This document shows positions 11,258 to 21,800 of a stretch of 64,000 bases of DNA, in pieces. This DNA comes from Hyposmocoma kahamanoa. Its lineage: Eukaryota; Arthropoda; Insecta; Lepidoptera; Cosmopterigidae. Positions within the stretch are counted from its first letter, which is position 1. Each line of letters begins with the position of its first letter. The notes beneath the pieces were generated by a model. That model searched no databases, was not told the origin of the DNA, and saw only the letters and a program-made list of their open reading frames with translations. A program made the position numbers and the translations under genes. Location: assembly GCF_003589595.1 (NCBI RefSeq), contig NW_020653337.1, forward strand, positions 1,304,025 to 1,368,024. The letters run 5' to 3'.

Positions 11258-11353
11258 ATGGCTAACCATGAGACGACTAACCTCATCGCCACGTATCTGA
11301 TCTTGGTGCTTTTACTTGCTAGCCTTTGGCTGCTCTACGCGGGATTCTTCTAA
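11258..11353 (+). CDS. sarcolamban-like micropeptide 3 (31 aa)
   Basis: A complete 31-residue frame starts M-A-N-H-E-T-T and has the core NLIATYLILVLLLASLWLLY (residues 8-27), ending A-G-F-F. It shares N-L-x-A-T-Y and L-W-L-L-Y with both upstream copies but differs in the helix interior and the C-terminus, where such peptides contact the membrane face of SERCA. The predicted role is a small integral membrane regulator of the SR calcium pump. It is the last member of the array. The sequence beyond its stop turns into AT-rich DNA and a SINE. A longer minus-strand frame over the same bases has no protein-like content and is treated as a shadow. Confidence 0.86.
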   Translation: MANHETTNLIATYLILVLLLASLWLLYAGFF

Positions 11354-11469
11354 GGTGCGTTTGTTTGTCACTATTACCGAACAGATTATTACATCTAATT
11401 TCACCCCTATCATGAAAATAATAATATTAAAAAATTCAAAATTTATATCTCGAGCCTTGGGAGAGTCTA

Positions 11470-11712
11470 AAATAGATAATAATAATAACGCACACTCTCA
11501 TAGCCCCGTAATAGGGAAACCCTGTATCGCGGGTGCCATGGACACACACATAGACAACCACAAATTACAAACAAACTCACGAGAGAAATAATTGTAGGCC
11601 ATACAAATATTTCTCCCAGTCTGGGAATCGAACCCAGAAACCGGAAAACGAGCCCTCTGCCACGCAGAAGACGTGGTAGTCCAGTAGGGTTACCGTTCGA
11701 CCACAGAGGCAG
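11470..11712 (-). mobile_element. tRNA-derived SINE (SINE-1), copy 2
   Basis: On the minus strand it starts with TGGTCGAACGGTAACC (A-box-like), passes GGGTTCGATTCCCAG (B-box) and GGAGAAATATTTGTATGGCC, and ends in GCACCCGCGATACAGGG and GTGTGCGTTATTATTATTAT. It is the most complete copy of this SINE in the window. Confidence 0.75.
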
Positions 11713-11714
11713 TT

Positions 11715-13680
11715 TTAAATTTCCAGGTTTAACAACCAATTACGATCCCTTAAATTATTTCAATAACTGTTAAAAGCGTTATATAATAATAGAAATATGC
11801 CAAAAGTACCAATATTTTACATAAATACTTTAGGCATTATCAAACCCTAATGTGACATTTACTCGCAATGAAAACACCGACGCGGGAGCGAGTGCCAGAC
11901 GGCAAAATCAAACTCTTCAAATCAGTAAACAATCGCGCAAACACATTAGTAATTACTGAGCGGTCAGCGTGGTAACTTGTAATTAATATAGCTTGCACTG
12001 GACCCTGTAGCAAGCGAACCTGTGAGCAAGTTGTTTCATTTTGTCGTTCTTCGACACAGAAGTTATATTAAGCTCAATATTAGGAAATATATCTGCTTGG
12101 CTCAAAATAACCACAAAATAGAAATAATGGTTCACTAACGGACGTATTCCGTTACATTTATTGAAGGTACTTCTGAGAGTGCGTGCTAAAACATTGCATT
12201 AGGTGATAGCTACTTAGAATTTGTTAAAAAATTCACAAATTCCTAACAAAACTTGTGATGTAGGTACATTCTGTTGGAGCTGTTGAAAACTTCGTAAACT
12301 ATCCAGACATTTGTTGAAACAACCCAGACGTCAATTTCCAACATACCGCAGCTGCCAAAATTAATCGCAAGCGTCCATCAACTCAAATGCATAGTGGAAA
12401 TATAAATATAATTATGACGATCTTCCAGATCCAGATGTCGACACAAATATCATAGTTAGTCGGTGGGTTGGAAATAGTCCGGTCCGCCTCACTCGCCATC
12501 GAACGACCGCACGCACTCCGCGAACATTGACGGCGAAATTTAATCAAAAGAGCAGTAAAATATGTTACTATGCACCATGAAAGCTGAAATATACGTTGTT
12601 TTTCAACAAAAATTGTACGCTTGCCAAAGGTTACGTTTGAAACGCGGGAGGATCAAAACGTGGCAGTAAACATGTCAAGTAGGTGACAGAGCATCACCTG
12701 TTTGCGGCCGCGAGGCAAACAATGCCAACCTGAAACAGTACAGCTGTTGATAACAGGAAACTACACCGTTTCCACCAGCAATTTGTTCATTCGTCAGAAC
12801 ACAATAGTGTTTTTCGCAGGATGGCAATGTGTAGACAAAATACAAACATCTCGTAAACAACTACTCTCTACATGTGTAAGTAAGTACCTATTAACATAAA
12901 CAAAATTTCACATCAATAAGTGGAAAAACATATGAGTAATTGGAATAATTAATCAAACAGACGTGCGACACGAGGCGCTACGTCGTTTTTTATCACATTG
13001 TCTTGAAATAGAAAGTAAATATATCAATAGGCAAAAATAGCCAGGGAATGCTCGCTAAATTAAAATAGAGCACATATAAAAGTCACAAAGACAACTAAAC
13101 ACGAAAATAAAATGTAATAAATCGGTGTTCGGGACGTATTTCTAATTTGCCGTGACAGCGAAGGCCAAACATTCGGTTAAAAGCTTTATTTTCTGAACGT
13201 CAGTGAACAGAAAATTCTGCAGCTCCCGGCAAATGGACAGTTTACATTATGACTATTAATATAAATATGAATTTTGAGTTATTCCAAAATAACGTTTACA
13301 CGAAACATTAGCTGTTACACCAAAAGCGAATTTCAACAGCTCTTGCCATTTGTTATTGGCTCATATGCGTTGATGTTATGTTTATTGTTTAGTAATGTTA
13401 CCATAATCATTAACTGTTGCTAGTTTTGTTCCAGTTTTGACGTCAGGGATAAAACATAGGGCATTTCGTCATTTCCCAATACCTATTAGCTGTTGTTCCT
13501 TGCAACATTACTTCTAGCTATATATTGTTATCTAGCACAGCGTCGTGCTGTTTTTGTTAGTGTAGGTAAAGGATCTGTTAAATTCCCACTGAATAGGTGA
13601 TGTTTAAAGTGGTATGTATGTCTCCAGGGAATAAGAATAAAAATAGAATTTAAATATCAGTTGGAGGAGTGATAGCCCGC
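11715..13680. other. no gene recognised
   Basis: About 2 kb of AT-rich DNA contains a few GC-richer patches near 12.48-12.55 and 12.70 kb. No frame shows known protein motifs, and the short open frames overlap on both strands. Confidence 0.4.
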
Positions 13681-13685
13681 GTTAA

Positions 13686-14207
13686 GGTGGTTTTACACCT
13701 GCGAGGCGAGACAAGACGAGACGAGACGAGGATTGAAATTTGTATGAAAAAATTTCAGTTCTCTATCTTCGATGTATTATACTCTTACACTACACCTACA
13801 TAGAGTATTATACTCTTCAACGGAAACACGATTTATCGCGCACGCTCACAAGATCTAGCGAATGCCCGCACGGTCTTGCGCGAGCCTGCACGAGCTCGCG
13901 ATGGCTATTAATATCAATCGCGGGATTGTGGGGTACGTACGATTTGAGATTTAAAAAAGATGGTTTCATCTGACCCCTTTTCCGTTAACATGGTTAGTAA
14001 TAATAATTTACGGGACATGTCACTTCAATCGCATATCTATCGCTAGATGAACTGAACAGCACTAAATCTTCACTATCAACAATCACAGCGCAAGCCCGCG
14101 ATGGCTCGCGCGAGCTATTAATGGCAATTTTTAGTGGAAATAGGCTGGAGAGATTTCAATTCTCGTCTCTCCTCGTCTCGTCTCGCCTCGCCTGTGGAAA
14201 AGCACCT
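13686..14207. mobile_element. 522-bp inverted-repeat element with TTAA flanks
   Basis: Roughly 54-bp terminal inverted repeats start G-G-T-G and carry GCGAGGCGAGAC and repeated GACGA units, ending in ATTGAAAT. The element sits between TTAA at 13682-13685 and TTAA at 14208-14211. The TTAA site suggests a piggyBac-type non-autonomous element. There is a one-base offset between the two ends and no transposase. Confidence 0.6.
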
Positions 14208-14211
14208 TTAA

Positions 14212-15575
14212 GCGAAAAAATGTCCTTGGTTCAAGTCCAATCGGATCGAAGGAATTTTTCTTTGAGTTTGTCCTATCTCCGAATTTATAAGTTAATGGAG
14301 AAATTTCCCAAAAAATATACAAATTAATAGTGTTTCTAAAAAATCGACACAAGTTTGATAATTTTAAATAATTTCAGTTGTTTGTCAATTGAACGTTTTG
14401 TACGTTTGGTATTCTTCTAAAAGAGTAAATAGAAATAAAGAGTAAAGCTTGTCAGTGGCTAGCCATCCAGCTACTATTCAACTGTCATTGCAATTTTTTA
14501 CTGTTCTGCTCTTCAATGGCGAGTCCTCCAAAGAACATTGTCAGATAGATGAATTGCTGATAGAATATATAAAACGTCAATTAATTATATTATGATTCTG
14601 CCAATACGGCCTTTTTAGCCCTGCAGAATAGCAAATATTATTATTATTGCAAATTAAACTCTATGTAGTTAGGATAACCAGTAGATTCAACAAAATTAGC
14701 AGAATTACGCCCTTGATTTCTTCTAACATAACTCACTAATGTCTACTGACAAACAAGTATATTTAATATCATTAATTCGCTGGAGATGTTCATGAAATTT
14801 TACTGTCGAGTGTAGCGGGTCATTTTTATATTCTACGATGTGCGTCAATGACATAAATAACAAAGTGGAAGCAAACCGTTATGTTCTCCAAATTCTTTCT
14901 CGTCTATATTGTTAGCTACTGTTTAAAAATGTCGCAAAACATAAAAAAATCAACAAATTGCAATACGAATTACAATCTGGAAGATAAGATTGCCCATTAA
15001 AGATAAAAATTTCAAAAATTTCACATAACGTAAATTTTGTTTAATGCAATTCGTATTATTTTTAGAACTTCAATTGTGATAAAAGCACTTTTGATTGACC
15101 ACATGTGACTTTATTATACCAAGTTGTATTTAATTTATCAACAAAAATGACCCGCCTGATTAGGTACAGGGGGAAGTGCTCGTCAAGCTGGTCACTTAAG
15201 ATTAAAATTCAAGTCTAACGGTAAGAACGGACTATTGCCCTCCTAATCATATCTAACGTAATCGATTTTTAGCGAAATCGAGTTATTAAATCGGTTTTTT
15301 ATATCGTATCTAGTATTAGTTTTATTGTTAAGTGAAATCAGCTTTATTGCGTTGGCCATGACTAGGACACTATATGGCACAATCCTAATTTATACCCCAA
15401 AAGTAACACAGCTGTGTTCAAGGTTAAGAGAGCCAACACAATCATAGGTTTAAGATCGAATGTTCCGTGACCGGTTGTTACTTAGTATCTCAATGTCAAT
15501 TGGCGATGGTAAATTAATTTCACTAGCTCTAGTTATGAAAGAGTTCGTCGAGGGAAGTACTGCTATTTTACCTAT
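14212..15575. other. no gene recognised
   Basis: AT-rich sequence with no protein-like frame and no clear repeat boundary. Confidence 0.4.
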
Positions 15576-15579
15576 TTCT

Positions 15580-16023
15580 TGTGTTCCATAATATTAACCT
15601 TAGAGCTAAGTCCAAACTCATGGTACCACGATTTCGTTTAACCAAGGTAAACAACTCTTTTATGGGGAACTGTATACGTTTTTACAATAAGATTCCGGAG
15701 CATATATTAAGTTTATCATTTCCTAAGTTTCAAAACTACATTAAAAATATTTTGATCGAAAAATCATATTACAAAATTGAAGACTACGTGTTAGATAAAG
15801 ATGTAAGGAAAGACGACATGGCTCCAGAATCCACACAAATTTGATTCAAAGCGTATTCCATAACATTTAAGTTTATTTGAAAAGAGCAATCCCTAGAGTT
15901 TCTTGCTCGTTCTTCTCAGGGAGGTCAGCGTAGTGAACGAGCAGTAGCTTAAATGTGACGATTTCAAGTGTAAATTTATTTTACCTATGGAATAAATAAC
16001 CTTTGACTTTGACTTTGACTTTG
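15580..16023 (+). mobile_element. LINE 3' end with TTTGAC tail
   Basis: The 87-codon frame at 15581-15844 holds K-L-M-V-P-R-F-R-L and N-C-I-R-F-Y-N-K-I-P-E-H, the C-terminal block of a non-LTR retrotransposon. The 3' region runs through GAGTTTCTTGCTCGTTCTTC and TGGAATAAATAACC to a (TTTGAC)n tail at about 16006-16023. It is truncated at the 5' end, as is usual for LINE copies. Confidence 0.8.
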
Positions 16024-16676
16024 TCCCATCACTTGATATTATAAAAAAAGCTTAAAATTATTGTTTGTTTCAGAAATCGTCAAAAACGGCATCGTTTGAG
16101 ATGAGACCAATACAAAAGGGAGGATAGCCAGGAAACACTAGATATAAGAAACCGTAATGTTAGTACCTAAGTATACATAAGTGTTTATCCCAAGCATTTA
16201 AGTCAAACATGACCAAGGTCAGATCAGCCAACAAATTAATGAAAAGAATGAAATGGAAACATTTGGATGATCCAAATTTAAAATGTATTTGGTGCTGGGC
16301 ATTCCAATACTCTATGAAATTGTAAATGTAAAGACATCATTGTTATCGACGAAAATGAGAGCAGAAAAAGAGACAAGCTCTTGATAAATATCTAAATAAC
16401 TTACCAACTATTTTCGTTCAAGTTTTAAGTGAGTTTTTATAATAAAGTTTTTTTTTCTAGTTGTGTGTTTGATTTTGGTACCTCGTACTAATTTTTTTAA
16501 TGTCAAATAAATTTCCAATAGGGCTCAGTTGAAATTATATATAAGAGTTAATTTGTTGATTAAGTTGAATGTAAATAATGAATAACATTAAAAAAATCAA
16601 CGAAATTGCGTTAAATATATTTGACGTCACTAAATACAACAAACAATGTAACTAAAAGTATAGTAACTAGTACATA

Positions 16677-16854
16677 TCGAGTTCTTAGGTTTTCGCGATT
16701 GTTACACATAGGAAATGAAACTATTTTTCCGGATTTAAATCGCGTATATTTGTTTATTCAAAGAAACCGACGTTTCGGGCCCTTTACAGGTCCCATCCAA
16801 CCGTGACCATGGGACCTGTAAAGGGCCCGAAACGTCGGTTTGTTTGAAAAAAAC
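16677..16854 (-). mobile_element. Penelope-like element, non-coding form, copy B
   Basis: The extension arm TCGAGTTCTTAGGTTTTCGC is at the left and the short arm, ending near GGTTTGTTTGAAAA, at the right. They meet around CCATCCAACCGTGACCATGG. Flanks AACTAGTACAT and AACTAGTATAT form an approximately 11-bp duplication with one mismatch, so this copy is older than copies A, E and F. Confidence 0.8.
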
Positions 16855-17387
16855 AACTAGTATATGAAAAAATAACAAGTTCTAAAATTAAATATAATTA
16901 CTGTACAATATACTTTATCTTCAAAAAGTACATTTATTTTTTTTATTCTCTGTCGTCGAGTGATTGATTGCTAAGAAGCAGTAATAGTTACATTTTATCA
17001 CACTTGCTCGTAAGTAGAATAATGTGCAGCGAAACTAGGCGGTATTTTTATCATACGGCCCAGGGCGGTAGTATTTTTCTTTTATTTTGACGCTCCCGTC
17101 ATCCGTTAAGAAGGCGGGTCGGCTTTTTTACTTAACACTTCTTACTCTGTGCAATGATGAATGCGAAGTTCTTGTGATGCGCAGTGCTAGACGGCGCAGG
17201 AGAAAACTTTACTCACACGCCTTGATCTGGTTGAATCTTATACCTACGAACAATTTAAAACTAATGTCACGAGGATTTGGTACTATCTCAACTATATTTC
17301 TGATGTAGCCGTGGGATAAAACCGATTTATGTCACAGGGCGTGGTACATTATACCTAATGTAAGTTCAGTTCGAAATTAAATATTAC

Positions 17388-18836
17388 TTAATCATTAAAT
17401 CTCCTAGGAGTATAATCTTTCTCAAGCTTCGCACCGCTGCTGTCGACAGATGTGATATCTCCGTCATCATGCAAATAATGTTCTACGTTATCGTCATTAC
17501 TTTCAGTTTTTATAGGTTCTTTCAATACGATGTCATCAACATACGTAAAAATAGATGCATCAGTAACATCTTGCTTTGCTATCACATCACGCATAACAAA
17601 AAGAGAAGGAAGGAAGAAAAGGAACCCAGCAAGCGAAACTTTAAACGTAGTAACATCATCTTTTAAGGATAACACTGAACGCTTGCTTACAGTTGCAGGT
17701 GTGTAAGTTTTAAGGTTTAGTCTGGATACGCTTGATAAATTAGTTTCCGGATGTGACGGCGCTAAGACTGTCTGTGAACTTTTAAGTGCATATCCTGAAG
17801 TCTCTAACCCTCTGGTCGTTAATGTCGTCGTTTATCGTCATCTCTAATCTGTCTCACATTAAGAGGCTTCTTTGAATTTGTTAATCTAGATTTTTTTTAC
17901 TTATGTAAGGCCGGCTCGGTTGCGTCTTTTGTTACTCTTTTCGGTTAGACTGTCGCCAGCAGAAAAATATTTCGATTTTTCATTTGACATCGGTGGTAAT
18001 AACACAGATAAACTTTCTTTTCTTTTGTCATTTAATTCCGTGTCACTGAGCGTATTCTTAGTGGGTAGTTCATTGATTGTCGCTGATTTGAGTGTGATTT
18101 CTTTGATTCTCCAGATGGTATTGTTGTTACTTTCATGGGCTCCTCTGTTTCTCGCATAAGTGCATCGTCGTATGAAGGTCTACCGATGGTATCTATTGTT
18201 ATTTAAAATCTGTACCTACAGCAAGATTCTCAATAAATAATGAACTGTCTTTCAGCTTCCCCTTAAACAATAGTTCTTCCGTACACTTGAAAATTGAATT
18301 GGTGAATGGGATACTGCTGGCAAGAGTCCAATCGGTGTTTCAGTTTCTTCTAGTGGTCCAGCCATAATCTCTTCTGTCACACTTTTCTTTTCTAAAAGTG
18401 GAACAGTAGAAGATATTGCAGACTTTTTTTGGTGAATTTTCTGCTACTTCATATTTTTCCAGTGTTTTTTCGTCTGGACTTGATATTTGACTGGGTGTCT
18501 TATTTTCTTGTACAGTTGGAAATTCTATTATTTCCGACAATTTACTCGACGTTTTATCTTCTAGAGCTGCAAGTTTTCTTGAAGTGTCAGATAATTTCAT
18601 AGATGCCGATACAGGCCGAGTTGGAACTTTTGTTAATGTTTCAGGTGCCTTATTCAGTGATTTTTATTTTTTGATAACGGATAATTTTCCGAAAATTGAG
18701 AATCACTATACCTTTTTTGGGAATATGGCGGAAACGGTGATAATTGTGCCTCTGGTGGTTTACTTGGTGCTTCTGGTTTCTTTGATACTTCTGGTTTGAT
18801 CGGTTTAAGAGTCGATAATAGAGAAACACTAGCAGA
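17388..18836 (-). CDS. channel gene, putative last exon: charged disordered tail (frame-shifted)
   Basis: On the minus strand, after a TTTTCTAAG acceptor-like site, low-complexity K/E/S/P-rich coding-like sequence continues to a stop at 17388-17390 (last residues T-P-R-R-F-N-D). Open segments include K-P-E-A-P-S-K-P-P-E, SASMKLSDTSRKLAALEDKT, and a segment with EEIMAGPLEETETPIGLLP. They lie in different frames, with shifts near 18.65 and 18.43 kb, the latter at a run of seven T on the plus strand. No domain is recognised. It resembles the tail exon at 29.0-30.9 kb in composition but is not a copy of it. It may be the true 3' end, a decayed one, or affected by assembly indels. Continuity with the 29-kb exon is inferred. 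Confidence 0.5.
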
Positions 18837-21800
18837 CTTAGAAAATGTATTGTTAAGATATTATGACGTTATCGTAAGCAGCTGATATGTCTAAAAAAGC
18901 TCCTACAACGCACTTGTTGCAGGAGAAGGCTATTCGGATATCAGTGGTGAGAATACTGATACTGTCTAATGTACTTTTTCCCTTCCGAAATACAAACTGA
19001 CTGTCAGTCAATTTTCGATTATTCTCAACAAACCACTCAAGACGATTTTTAACAAGGTGTTCTGATATCTTGCATAATACAGACGACAGAGCTATAGGTC
19101 TGTACGATGCTGCATCGTCCGAGGGCTTGTTAGGTTTTAAAATAGCTAAAACTTCTTGAGATCTCCATGAAAGTGGAACGCTACCAGACAGCATAATGTT
19201 GTTAATTACATTTAAATAATATTCTAATGAAGGGTCACTTCAATGTGATACAAAGGAGTATGGCATACTATCTTCTCCCGGGGCAGAATCCTTGACGGAT
19301 GAAAGAATTCCTTTTAACTCGGAAATAGAGAAGAGTGAATCTAAATAGGAATCAATTTAATTGGTTACAGAATTAGGAGAAAACAATAGTTCTCTCTCAG
19401 GGACAGAAAGCGGGGCCTCGGGGTCTAAAAAGTTGTCTGCTATAGATGATGAAAGAGTAGTACACGACTGATGATTGAATGCAGATCTGAAACGTTTTAT
19501 GTTACGCCAAATTAATGATGGGCAGGTATTCGGAGTTAGTGTTGTACAAAATGTCTTCCAGTCTTGTTGTTTTTTCTCACGGAGTAATTCGTAAGTGGAT
19601 TTGATAGTATCTGGTGAAATTTTTAGTTTTCATCAGACATATCCGGAGCATACTCTCTCTCTACCATTTTCCTCCTACATATAGCTTCAACACATTGAGC
19701 ATCCCACCATTGTGGAAAAGGAATCTTCCTCGAAGAAGTGTCTTTAATGGGAAACAATTGATCTGCTACATCTATTAAGCACTTTTCAAATTCCACAGCT
19801 CTTTCAGATTCTGCGCCAGCGAAATTATTCGGGAGTTCAGAAATTCTACGTTCAACCATAGTTTTAAATGTAGTCCAATCAGCGTCATGTATGAGATAAA
19901 TACTTACTGATATTGATAATAAATTACATCAGAGAAAAAATGAAAAATACTTACTTATAAAAATCGACGAAAGGAAAGAGAACGTATTCAAAATAATGTC
20001 CTCACTCGGTACTTCAAACGATTATATTTTTTTTATCATGAACGAACCTGAGTCCTTCTCAACGTCCTATGGGTACCTAAAGGATGTGTGCGGGGCATAG
20101 TAGTGGTTTTATCAACATTGAAGGTCACCACAAACTCTCTCTTAAAAGTACTTTCAATGCGCAGGTAATTAGAAAAAGAATTGTACGCAGAATATGCACG
20201 AAACGGAAGAAACACCCTTGAACGAGGCTTACGTCTAGGAGCAGTTTTATTTTTAATAGGAGTCGACATAATCAAAGGGAAATGATCACTGCCAAAAGAT
20301 TAAGGAAGGGGAGACCAAGACATGAAAGAAGCGAAAGACGAAGTACAAGTAACTAAAATTCTAAAATTAAAATTTGGTTTCAGCCAAGTTTCTGATAAAG
20401 CTACAACTAAAGGGTTATATTTATTAACAATATAAATTAAGTCACTTTTTTAGGAACTGTATTCCGACAATTCCATTGTATTATCCTGGAATCCATTATC
20501 ATTCGGAGATTTATTAAAAATTTTATTCAAAGAGACAACGTGTGACGGTTTTAAGACATTACTTTTAATTAGCGAGTTGACGAAAGGTCAAGTTATTGGG
20601 ATTGATTAAATTCCACATCCTCTATTCTAGACGTCAGGTCACAACCATTAGAAGGTGCAGGAATTTGAAAATCTTTAATTAGAGCATTGTGAGCAGCACG
20701 GTCATAACCTTTGGATGTTTTCGGAGGTGAACGTGGTTTTAAAAATACAGTTTTTTTATATGACACAGGAGTGATATTGCTGGTAGCGTTACTTGGTCTA
20801 TTAGATTATATTGCTCTAGAAGGGGCTGTACTTAAAACATCTGCATATGATTTGGAGACAGGAGGGTGAAGTTTACAGGCTTCCATGTAAGAGACACAGC
20901 TGTGTGTCATGGTGTGTTTAATTTGTTTTTGGCGATTAAATTCGGGGCATGCTTTGTTTGTGGCAAAATGAAACCCAGAACATATAATACATGAAGCTGC
21001 ATCTTCATCAACAGTACATGAATCTTCTGTATGACCTTGGCCACATTTATAGCATCTAGAAACTGACCGACATAATGTTTTAGTATGGCCATAACGGCAG
21101 CACTTGTAGCACTGAATTGTAGGAAAAGTGTATATATCTACAGGCACAGAATTGTAGCATATGAATACTCTCTTGGGAAGAACTTGGCCATCAAAAGTAA
21201 GAGCTACAGATTGAGAAGACTTCCATGTAGGAGATCCACCAACTTCCACTTTATAATTTAGTCGTCTCACTTTTATAATTTTTCCACAACCTACTGGAAC
21301 ACTTTCTTGAATTTCATCTACGGTCCAATCATTAGGAATACCACGAATAAGACCCATCCTGTTAATACTGAAAGTGGGAATTAATGCTTTGAAATTAGAA
21401 ATTTTGATTAGTAATAAAGTTATTGGCAGCATTGTAAGTAGAGAAAACCACAGCACACTGATTTCTACCTATTCCGAAAGCATGCAGAGTGGTTCCACTA
21501 TTTGGAGAACATTCTATTCTTTGAACATGAACAACATATGGTTGCACATCTGTAGGAAGGTACTCCTTCCGAAAGATTGTTGTGTGGTTTCTGTAGAAAC
21601 TGTTGGTTGAGTATTTGATACAGGAGGTTGAATAGTCATCGGTTTAACAAAGGTTTTTGGAGAAGTGACACTTGTGGTGTGGGATTCCTCATTCAGATCA
21701 ATTGAAGTATTGTGGCAAAGACAATATGAATCTTTATTATCAGTTGAATCGGCCTTCTTCTTCCTTCGTTTATCACAATGTCTGCAAATTTTAGTATGAT

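Noticed and set aside
11059..11292. Minus-strand 77-codon frame opposite the third micropeptide gene
   Set aside because: It is a shadow of the GC-richer sequence around a well supported plus-strand gene, with low-complexity Arg/Ser content.
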